In this document: positions 1 to 5,291 of the stretch, piece by piece
Layout of the letters: every line of letters starts with the position of its first letter
Position numbering within the stretch: position 1 is the stretch's first letter
Origin: an uncultured Lachnospiraceae bacterium
Lineage (GTDB): Bacteria; Bacillota; Clostridia; Lachnospirales; Lachnospiraceae
Assembly (NCBI GenBank): GCA_902764045.1
Contig: CACWUI010000043.1
Location: forward strand, 7,363-16,158
Direction: 5' to 3'
DNA: 8,796 bases
Program-made: the position numbers and the translations under genes
Notes under the pieces: model-generated
Seen by the model: the letters and a program-made list of their open reading frames with translations, nothing else
What the model was told of the DNA's origin: nothing
Databases searched by the model: none

Positions 1-1443
1 GATCACCATATCCGCATCGGATACTTCTTCCGGCACGACCATCACACGCACCTCACGCCCCGCCTGTATGGCAAATGACTTCTCGACTCCGTCATAAGCA
101 TCGGCGATCTCTTCAAGTCTCTTAAGACGATTTATATAGACTTCCATATCTTCTCGTCTGGCTCCCGGTCTTGCGGCCGATATGGCATCAGCGCATTGAA
201 CGAGGACTGAAATAAGATTGTCGGGTTCAACGTCTCCGTGATGTGATTCTACAGCATTTATAACAACGCCGGATTCTTTATATTTGCGGCAGATCTCCGA
301 ACCTATCTGTACGTGTGTTCCTTCCATCTCAAAATCCACTGCCTTACCGATGTCATGGAGAAGTCCGGCTCTTTTGGCAAGCCTTTCATCCTCTCCCACC
401 TCAGCAGCAAGAAGCCCTGACAGGAGCGCAACCTCTATGGAATGCTTTAGCACATTCTGACCGTAGCTTGTACGATAGTGCATCCTTCCCAGGAGTTTTA
501 CTATCTCAGGATGTATGCCGTGCAGGCCCACATCCATGACAGCCTCCTCACCTCTTTGCTTAATGGTGGCTTCAACCTCATTGGTGGATTTTTGAACCAT
601 CTCTTCTATCCTTGCAGGATGAATACGTCCGTCAACCACAAGCTTTTCAAGAGCCATCTTTGCGATCTGGCGCCTGATGGGGTTAAAGCATGATAATACA
701 ACAGCTTCAGGTGTATCATCAACGATAAGTTCCACTCCGGTAAGGGTTTCAAAGGTTCGAATATTTCTTCCTTCTCTACCGATAATCCTTCCCTTCATAT
801 CATCTCCGGGGAGTTCGACAACAGAAACGGTAGCCTCCGAGATCTGGTCCACATCACATCGTGAAATGGCTCTGACAATAATGTCTCTTGCTTTCTTTTC
901 GGCTTCCTCGCGTGCTTCGGACTCAACTGTCCTTATTATCTTTGCAGAATCTTCCTTTACATCTTCTTCAACCTGTTTGAGCAGGATGTCTCTGGCCTCT
1001 TCTGACGTCAAACCTGATATCTCCTCCAAGGTCTTTAACTGGCTTTGCTTGATTTCCTCAATCCTGTTCTCTTCCTGAACAAGCTGATTCTCTTTTTTGC
1101 TAAGCTCAGCATTTCGCTCCTCAAGGGCATCAAATTTTTTATCTATAGCCTCTTCCTTGGCGATAACACGCTTTTCATACTGCTGTACTTCGTTGCGCTG
1201 TTCCTTGACTTCACTTTCCATATCCTTCTTTAACTGGATAGCGGATTCTTTTGCTGATATCTCTGCCTCTTTATAAAGTGTATCGGCTTTTAACTGAGCA
1301 TTTTCAACAATTTCCTTTGCCCTGTCCTCTGCAGAACCAATGGTTTTTTTATTGGTACTGTCTATAGTTTTCATGGAAATGAACCAGGTGATAAGCGCCA
1401 CAACTCCTCCGGTAACAAAACTGGAGATAATAGTTGTTATCAC
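1..1443 (-). CDS. rny: Ribonuclease Y, C-terminus cut off by window edge
   Basis: RNase Y is a membrane-anchored endoribonuclease that starts bulk mRNA decay in Firmicutes. The window holds the first 481 codons, and about 40 C-terminal residues are missing compared with the usual length near 520. In order I see one N-terminal membrane segment (about residues 3-23), a long charged Glu/Lys-rich coiled coil (about 30-170), a KH RNA-binding domain with GRIIGREGRN at about 218-227, and an HD hydrolase domain. The HD domain has LKHSIEVA with His334 and LLHDIGKA with His363-Asp364, the metal-binding catalytic pair. The start is a GTG (1441-1443) behind a strong AGGAGGT site (1450-1456, 6-base gap), and the residues after it form the expected membrane anchor. 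It lies 81 bases after recX with no terminator between, and may also have its own promoter. Identity is certain from the domain order and motifs. Confidence 0.97.
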   Translation of the reverse strand, partial: MITTIISSFVTGGVVALITWFISMKTIDSTNKKTIGSAEDRAKEIVENAQLKADTLYKEAEISAKESAIQLKKDMESEVKEQRNEVQQYEKRVIAKEEAIDKKFDALEERNAELSKKENQLVQEENRIEEIKQSQLKTLEEISGLTSEEARDILLKQVEEDVKEDSAKIIRTVESEAREEAEKKARDIIVRAISRCDVDQISEATVSVVELPGDDMKGRIIGREGRNIRTFETLTGVELIVDDTPEAVVLSCFNPIRRQIAKMALEKLVVDGRIHPARIEEMVQKSTNEVEATIKQRGEEAVMDVGLHGIHPEIVKLLGRMHYRTSYGQNVLKHSIEVALLSGLLAAEVGEDERLAKRAGLLHDIGKAVDFEMEGTHVQIGSEICRKYKESGVVINAVESHHGDVEPDNLISVLVQCADAISAARPGARREDMEVYINRLKRLEEIADAYDGVEKSFAIQAGREVRVMVVPEEVSDADMVI

Positions 1444-1449
1444 GAAAGC

Positions 1450-1456
1450 ACCTCCT
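1450..1456 (-). promoter_or_regulatory. rny ribosome binding site for a GTG start
   Basis: The minus strand reads AGGAGGT, a near-perfect Shine-Dalgarno sequence, 6 bases before the GTG at 1443. No ATG is better placed in this frame, so the site decides the start. The weaker GTG codon combined with a strong site is an ordinary arrangement. Confidence 0.85.
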
Positions 1457-1477
1457 TATTCAGTTTTCATTGTGCAG

Positions 1478-1499
1478 GTTGTATGAAAATACATACAAC
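1478..1499 (-). repeat. Inverted repeat upstream of rny
   Basis: Two perfect 8-base arms, GTTGTATG and CATACAAC, are separated by 6 bases and can form a hairpin in RNA of either strand. No T-run follows on either strand, so it is not an intrinsic terminator. If the candidate promoter at 1506-1535 is real, transcription would begin at about the first base of the hairpin, leaving it at the extreme 5' end of the rny mRNA. It could instead be an operator for a dimeric regulator. The repeat is seen directly and its role is inferred. Confidence 0.55.
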
Positions 1500-1505
1500 A
1501 TTTAT

Positions 1506-1535
1506 ATACTAACACTTTCATATATTAAATGTCAA
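1506..1535 (-). promoter_or_regulatory. Candidate promoter for rny
   Basis: On the minus strand a consensus -35 box TTGACA (1530-1535) overlaps the last codons and stop of recX. It is followed after 18 bases by TAGTAT (1506-1511), a 4-of-6 match to the -10 box. Transcription would start near 1499 and give a leader of roughly 55 bases before the rny GTG. The perfect -35 is the main support. The -10 is imperfect and the region is AT-rich, so chance is possible. Co-transcription from recX is not excluded. Confidence 0.45.
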
Positions 1536-2145
1536 AGAATTCTTTAACGGCGCTGCCTGCCGTAGCGTAAGAAAACCCCTTTCTTGCAAGGAACATTTCA
1601 GCTTTTTTGATCGTCTCAAAATCCGCATCCTCTTTTTGAGCAGAATACTTTCTTTCCAGCAGGGTTTTGCAAAGTTCAAGCTCGTAGCCGGGATTGTCCT
1701 GTTCAAAGGTATCAAAGCTTTCTTCGATCACATCTTTTTCTACGCCCTTCAGGAAAAGTGCGGATGTTATGACCTGTCTGGACTTGGCTCCGCTGTGGTA
1801 GGAAATGTAGTTTTCGGCATATCTTTTGTCGTCGATAAACTTATTCTTTACCAGTTCCTCTAAAACACCGTCGACAATATCATCAGGATAATAGCCTTTG
1901 GAAAGCTTTTGGGTGATCTCCTGTTTGGTGTATTCCTTTGTTTTTAAAAGATAAAGGGATCTGTTTAAGGCAGTGGGGAAAAGAATATCTCTTTTAATGT
2001 CATCAATTACTTCATCGGGAATATCTGTCCCCGTTTCGAAGCCTCTTTTTTTTATCTCGGAATCATACAGGGGAAAGCTGTAATAATTGTCAAGGGTAAT
2101 TACAACCTTCTTTGCAGAAATATCTTTTATCTCAGTTATTGTCAT
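1525..2145 (-). CDS. recX: RecX, regulator of RecA
   Basis: RecX proteins bind RecA filaments in the cytoplasm and modulate recombination and the SOS response. The product is 206 residues, all helical in character, with the typical three-helix repeats. The family core begins near residue 58 with ALNRSLYLLKTKEYTKQEI. It continues through VLEELVKNKFIDDKRYAENY (about 94-113) and SRQVITSALFLKGVEKDVI (about 122-140), and ends with a FLARKGFSYATAGSAVKEFF repeat (about 185-204). The N-terminal 55 residues resemble the extra domain of longer Firmicute RecX proteins. I chose the ATG at 2143-2145 because GAGGAA (2151-2156) sits 5 bases before it. A longer reading from a TTG at 2172 would start inside the upstream terminator stem. 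It lies two genes downstream of recA, not next to it. Confidence 0.92.
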   Translation of the reverse strand: MTITEIKDISAKKVVITLDNYYSFPLYDSEIKKRGFETGTDIPDEVIDDIKRDILFPTALNRSLYLLKTKEYTKQEITQKLSKGYYPDDIVDGVLEELVKNKFIDDKRYAENYISYHSGAKSRQVITSALFLKGVEKDVIEESFDTFEQDNPGYELELCKTLLERKYSAQKEDADFETIKKAEMFLARKGFSYATAGSAVKEFFDI

Positions 2146-2150
2146 TTGTA

Positions 2151-2156
2151 TTCCTC
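2151..2156 (-). promoter_or_regulatory. recX ribosome binding site
   Basis: GAGGAA on the minus strand lies 5 bases before the chosen ATG. It starts one base after the T-run of the preceding terminator. This fixes the recX start and leaves almost no room for a separate promoter after the terminator. Confidence 0.75.
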
Positions 2157-2157
2157 T

Positions 2158-2185
2158 AAAAAAAGACGGCAATTAATTGCCGTCT
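2158..2185 (-). terminator. Intrinsic terminator after the wall hydrolase gene
   Basis: A perfect 22-base palindrome (2164-2185) has arms beginning AGACGGC and ending GCCGTCT. On the minus strand it is followed by a run of seven T residues (2158-2164, the first shared with the stem). This is a textbook Rho-independent terminator for transcription coming from the hydrolase gene, whose stop codon lies 7 bases before the stem. The plus side lacks a T-run, so it acts in one direction only. The recX ribosome binding site follows immediately. Confidence 0.92.
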
Positions 2186-2192
2186 GAATAGA

Positions 2193-3497
2193 TCAGTTCA
2201 AAGGTGTTCCGTTAGGCCATACCCAGCCAACATATCTTCCGCCTGTCCATCGCGCTACGGTATCGATATCCTGTATCCTTACACCGCCGCCGTTGTGGGC
2301 GATCATGTTGTTTCCGATGTAGATACCGATATGACCGTATCCGCCGTTGGCACTTGAGGGGGCAAATATAACACACGATCCTATAGGGATGGATGTGCCT
2401 GCCGCAGTAGCGGAGGAACCCCATTTTCTCCAATAGTCATAAGCGTCTCCGTGGGGAGGCGTAACACCTGCCATATAATAAACTCCGGAAACCCATGCGG
2501 CACACCATCCGTAAGTCGCCGGGTGTGAACTGATACCGCGGCTTGCATAATCAGCAACACGGGCAGCTGTTCCAGAACCGTATGAAGAAGAAACACTTCC
2601 CGACGATGATCCTGCAGATGCGGATCTTGTAACACTGCCTGAACTTGACGAGCTGCCGCCTGATGAAGAACTGCTGCTACGTGAAGCATTCTGGGCTGCC
2701 AGTCTTGCAGCAGCTTCCTCTGCAGCGCGGCGCTGTCTTTCAAGCTCTGCCTGTCTGATACGCTCTTCCTCTTCGGCAATGGCAGACTGGTTCTTCTCCA
2801 TCTCGTTCTGGGTGCTTGCTATCCTGTTTGCGTTATTTGCAATATCGGAATTAACGGAAGCAAGATAATCTTCCTTTTCGCTGACCAGCTGGGCAACCTC
2901 GGCTCTTTTCTGGGACATCTCCTCTTCGGCTTTTTTAACTTCTTCCAGTTCGCCTTCAAGCTTTGTCTTCAGACGCTCTATCTCAAGTCTTGTAGCCTCG
3001 ATCTCGTCAAGCTTGTCACGGTCATAATCATAGATCTTCTGATAGTACTCCACGGAATTCAAAAGATCCGCCATGCTGTCAGAACTGATAAAGGATTCGG
3101 CAACATCAGCATTCTGGTTCTCGTACATATACTGTATACGAAGTTTCATCTCCTGATACTGCTTTTCCTGGATAGCGATCTGCTCATCCAGCTTTTCATT
3201 GGTCTCAAAGATCTGAACCGTAAGCTCGGAAGCCTGCTTATCCAGCTCATTTATCTTGTCAAGCAATTCTTTGAGCTGCTTCTCAAGGGCATCGATCTCA
3301 TCCTGGGTAATATTCTTCTCGTTCTTTAAGTCCTGAGATTTCTTTTCAAGCTCTTCCTGCTCTTTTTTAAGTTCTTCCTGCTTCTTTTTCAGGTCGTCGA
3401 TAGTGTCCGCATAAAGAGTGGGAACCGCAGTGACCACAGAAGCTGCAGCCACTACACCGCAAACTATCTTGAGCAGCTTTGATCTCTTTTTTCTCAT
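2193..3497 (-). CDS. Secreted coiled-coil cell-wall hydrolase, PcsB/CwlO-like with NlpC/P60-type domain
   Basis: This is a likely peptidoglycan hydrolase acting outside the membrane during growth or division. The 434-residue product has a signal peptide (basic MRKKRSK, a hydrophobic stretch to about 25, probable cleavage after TLYA at 30). Two long coiled-coil blocks follow (about 31-125 and 150-268). Between them, MYENQNADVAESFISSDSMA (about 124-143) matches the pattern seen in PcsB/CwlO N-domains, which in known systems dock on FtsEX. A Ser/Gly linker follows (about 272-310), then a papain-like catalytic domain (about 311-430). In that domain WCAAWVSGV carries Cys332 and GHIGIYIGN carries His389, and His401 may be the third catalytic residue. 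I favour NlpC/P60 over CHAP but cannot separate them firmly by eye. The start has GAGGA 9 bases upstream. It sits between recA and recX and ends in its own terminator. Confidence 0.9.
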   Translation of the reverse strand: MRKKRSKLLKIVCGVVAAASVVTAVPTLYADTIDDLKKKQEELKKEQEELEKKSQDLKNEKNITQDEIDALEKQLKELLDKINELDKQASELTVQIFETNEKLDEQIAIQEKQYQEMKLRIQYMYENQNADVAESFISSDSMADLLNSVEYYQKIYDYDRDKLDEIEATRLEIERLKTKLEGELEEVKKAEEEMSQKRAEVAQLVSEKEDYLASVNSDIANNANRIASTQNEMEKNQSAIAEEEERIRQAELERQRRAAEEAAARLAAQNASRSSSSSSGGSSSSSGSVTRSASAGSSSGSVSSSYGSGTAARVADYASRGISSHPATYGWCAAWVSGVYYMAGVTPPHGDAYDYWRKWGSSATAAGTSIPIGSCVIFAPSSANGGYGHIGIYIGNNMIAHNGGGVRIQDIDTVARWTGGRYVGWVWPNGTPLN

Positions 3498-3506
3498 ATA
3501 AGTAAA

Positions 3507-3511
3507 TCCTC
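3507..3511 (-). promoter_or_regulatory. Ribosome binding site of the wall hydrolase gene
   Basis: GAGGA on the minus strand lies 9 bases before the ATG at 3495-3497. The signal peptide begins directly at that ATG, so the start is well supported. Confidence 0.7.
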
Positions 3512-3556
3512 ATTTAAAATCAAATATTTCAAAAATATTACAAGAGTGTTACGGTC

Positions 3557-3585
3557 ATACTATCACATTTCAAAAAATAAAGCAA
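3557..3585 (-). promoter_or_regulatory. Possible promoter for the wall hydrolase gene
   Basis: In the 98-base gap after recA, the minus strand has TAGTAT (3557-3562) preceded by TGA, which makes an extended -10 of the TGn type. A weak -35 TTGCTT (3580-3585) lies 17 bases upstream. There is no GC-rich hairpin with a T-run after recA, so read-through from recA is also possible. Support is moderate to weak because the region is very AT-rich. Confidence 0.33.
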
Positions 3586-3595
3586 ATATCTATGT

Positions 3596-4654
3596 TCATT
3601 CATCCTCATTGTTTGTAACAATTTCATTTTCGAGCTCTTCGGAATCTTCTCCGATATTAAAAGCTTCACGAACCTTTTCGCCGATCTCTTTACAGAAATC
3701 AGGATTATCTATCAGATACTGTTTGGCATTCTCACGACCCTGGCCTATCTTTTCGCCGTTATAAGCAAACCAGGCACCGCTTTTTTGGATAATGTCCTTT
3801 TGAGCAGCAAGATCCAAAAGATCACCCTCTGAGGAGATACCCGTTCCGAACATGATGTCAAACTCAGCTTCCTTAAAAGGCGGCGCCACCTTATTTTTAA
3901 CAACCTTTACGCAAACGTGGTTTCCCACTACCTCACCGTTTTGCTTGATAGCTTCCTTGCGTCTCACGTCAAGTCGTACCGACGAATAAAACTTAAGGGC
4001 ACGACCGCCGGAAGTGGTCTCGGGATTTCCGAACATAACACCTACCTTTTCACGAAGCTGATTTATAAATACAACGGCGCAGTTGCTCTTGCTGGTAATA
4101 GGCGTAAGCTTCCTTAAGGCCTGTGACATAAGCCTTGCCTGGAGCGCCACATGGGTTTCCCCCATAACACCGTCTATCTCCTGCTTGGGCACAAGAGCCG
4201 CCACGGAATCCACAACGATGATATCGATGGCTCCGGAGCGCACCATGGTCTCTGCGATCTCCAATGCCTGCTCTCCGCTGTCCGGCTGGGAAATATAAAG
4301 GTTATCGATATCCACTCCGATATTTTTCGCATAAACGGGATCAAGAGCGTGCTCAGCATCTATAAACCCGGCTATGCCTCCCAGTTTCTGGGCTTCGGCA
4401 ACCATATGAAGGGCCACGGTGGTCTTACCGCTGGACTCGGGTCCGTATATCTCTATGACCCTGCCTCTGGGAATACCGCCCACCCCAAGGGCGATATCAA
4501 GGCTCATGCATCCCGTGGGGATAACATTTACGTCAATGGTATCCTCCGCGTCACCCAGTCTCATGACCGATCCCTTTCCGAATTCCTTTTCGATGTTGGC
4601 AATGGCTGCGTCAAGCGCCTTTAATCTGTCGTCTTTGTTCATGTTATCGTTCAT
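3596..4654 (-). CDS. recA: Recombinase RecA
   Basis: RecA forms ATP-dependent filaments on single-stranded DNA, carries out strand exchange, and triggers LexA self-cleavage in the SOS response. The product is a full-length 352 residues. Walker A GPESSGKTT lies at 71-79, and the catalytic glutamate is Glu101 in DAEHALD. Walker B IDIIVVDS is at 143-150, and the DNA-binding loops lie at about 157-170 and 200-216. The signature ALKFYSSVRLDVRR is at 219-232, followed by the usual acidic C-terminal tail. The ATG at 4652-4654 has AAGGAG (4663-4668) 8 bases upstream, so it is preferred over a second ATG at codon 5. A strong promoter with a LexA-like palindrome lies directly upstream. pgsA precedes it with no cinA between, unlike Bacillus subtilis. 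No terminator is visible after it. Confidence 0.99.
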   Translation of the reverse strand: MNDNMNKDDRLKALDAAIANIEKEFGKGSVMRLGDAEDTIDVNVIPTGCMSLDIALGVGGIPRGRVIEIYGPESSGKTTVALHMVAEAQKLGGIAGFIDAEHALDPVYAKNIGVDIDNLYISQPDSGEQALEIAETMVRSGAIDIIVVDSVAALVPKQEIDGVMGETHVALQARLMSQALRKLTPITSKSNCAVVFINQLREKVGVMFGNPETTSGGRALKFYSSVRLDVRRKEAIKQNGEVVGNHVCVKVVKNKVAPPFKEAEFDIMFGTGISSEGDLLDLAAQKDIIQKSGAWFAYNGEKIGQGRENAKQYLIDNPDFCKEIGEKVREAFNIGEDSEELENEIVTNNEDE

Positions 4655-4662
4655 AACACAGT

Positions 4663-4668
4663 CTCCTT
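4663..4668 (-). promoter_or_regulatory. recA ribosome binding site
   Basis: AAGGAG on the minus strand lies 8 bases before the ATG at 4654. This supports the first of two in-frame ATG codons that are 12 bases apart. Confidence 0.8.
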
Positions 4669-4686
4669 TTTAAAATATATACAAGG

Positions 4687-4715
4687 ATTATATATTACAA
4701 ACATCCGTTTGTAAA
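4687..4715 (-). promoter_or_regulatory. recA promoter
   Basis: The minus strand carries -35 TTTACA (4710-4715, 5 of 6 to consensus), an exact 17-base spacer, and a perfect -10 TATAAT (4687-4692). Transcription should start near 4680, giving a leader of about 26 bases that includes the ribosome binding site. This makes recA the head of its own transcript, separate from the valS-rimO-pgsA set, although no terminator blocks read-through from pgsA. Confidence 0.85.
4695..4714 (-). promoter_or_regulatory. LexA-like operator (SOS box) in the recA promoter
   Basis: A perfect 20-base inverted repeat with 8-base arms (TTACAAAC and GTTTGTAA) around a 4-base centre fills the spacer between the -35 and -10 boxes. 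On the minus strand its core is CAAAC-GGAT-GTTTG. The Gram-positive LexA consensus is CGAAC-RNRY-GTTYC. The core fits it, including the RNRY centre, except for A instead of G at position 2 and a final G. The position is ideal for blocking RNA polymerase. That LexA is the binder is inferred from the gene, the site form and the placement. Confidence 0.72.
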
Positions 4716-4737
4716 TATCGAAAATATATTTTTATAA

Positions 4738-5280
4738 TTATTTAATATCTGACAAAACACTTTTGTTCTTTAACAGATAGTCCACAAGGGAAATGATGGT
4801 AAGAGCAAGTGACACATAGACCAGTATCTGGGTGATCACCCACATGGGCGTATTTTTAAAGTCAATGATAAGTAGCATAACGGCAAACATCTGGGCAACA
4901 GTCTTCCACTTGCCCCACCAGCTTGCAGCTATAACATTACCTTTATCTGCCGCAACAAGTCTGAAGCCGCTGATTATAAACTCTCTGGCGATGATGATGA
5001 TAACGATCCAGCCCTGGATCCTTCCAAGCTCGCAAAGGGCAATAAGAGCCGAATCCACCAAAAGCTTGTCAGCCAGCGGATCCATAAATTTGCCGAAGTT
5101 TGTGATAAGGTTGTACTTTCTTGCGATCTTTCCGTCCAGCATATCAGTAAACGATGCCGCAAGGAATATGGCAAATGCTATCCAGTTATTGGCGCCGTTT
5201 CCGAAACTGCAGTACAGAAAAAACAAAAAAGGGGGTATCATGCATATTCGTAAAATGGTCAGTTTGTTAGGTAGATTCAT
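4738..5280 (-). CDS. pgsA: CDP-diacylglycerol–glycerol-3-phosphate 3-phosphatidyltransferase
   Basis: This integral membrane enzyme transfers a phosphatidyl group from CDP-diacylglycerol to glycerol-3-phosphate, the committed step toward phosphatidylglycerol and cardiolipin. The 180-residue length is typical. The full CDP-alcohol phosphatidyltransferase motif is present: Asp46, Asp49-Gly50, Ala53-Arg54, Gly63, Asp67 and Asp71. MNLPNKLTILRI at the N-terminus and the hydrophobic segments (about 10-25, 32-46, 72-110, 128-141, 148-168) fit PgsA rather than other family members. GGGAGG (5286-5291) lies 5 bases before the ATG. It starts 11 bases after rimO ends, so the two are almost surely co-transcribed. 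Its place just upstream of recA is conserved in Firmicutes. Confidence 0.95.
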   Translation of the reverse strand: MNLPNKLTILRICMIPPFLFFLYCSFGNGANNWIAFAIFLAASFTDMLDGKIARKYNLITNFGKFMDPLADKLLVDSALIALCELGRIQGWIVIIIIAREFIISGFRLVAADKGNVIAASWWGKWKTVAQMFAVMLLIIDFKNTPMWVITQILVYVSLALTIISLVDYLLKNKSVLSDIK

Positions 5281-5285
5281 GTCAG

Positions 5286-5291
5286 CCTCCC
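5286..5291 (-). promoter_or_regulatory. pgsA ribosome binding site
   Basis: GGGAGG on the minus strand lies directly after the rimO stop codon and 5 bases before the pgsA ATG. There is no space for a separate promoter between the genes. Confidence 0.75.

Noticed and set aside
677..1078. Plus-strand open frame opposite the KH and coiled-coil part of rny
   Set aside because: The Ser-rich translation is a shadow of the Glu/Lys-rich coiled coil on the minus strand, with no family resemblance.
1478..1499. Hairpin after recX read as an intrinsic terminator
   Set aside because: The stem is AT-rich and no T-run follows it on either strand.
2146..2172. Longer recX reading from a TTG, adding nine residues
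   Set aside because: The TTG lies inside the terminator stem and has no ribosome binding site, whereas the ATG at 2145 has GAGGAA at proper spacing.
2560..2720. Repetitive-looking DNA in the wall hydrolase gene considered as a tandem repeat
   Set aside because: It encodes the Ser/Gly-rich linker using mixed codons. There is no regular repeat unit at DNA level.
2381..2779. Minus-strand open frame within the wall hydrolase gene in another frame
   Set aside because: It arises from the Ser/Gly and Ala/Glu-rich codons of the linker region. Its His/Gln/Arg-rich translation resembles nothing known.
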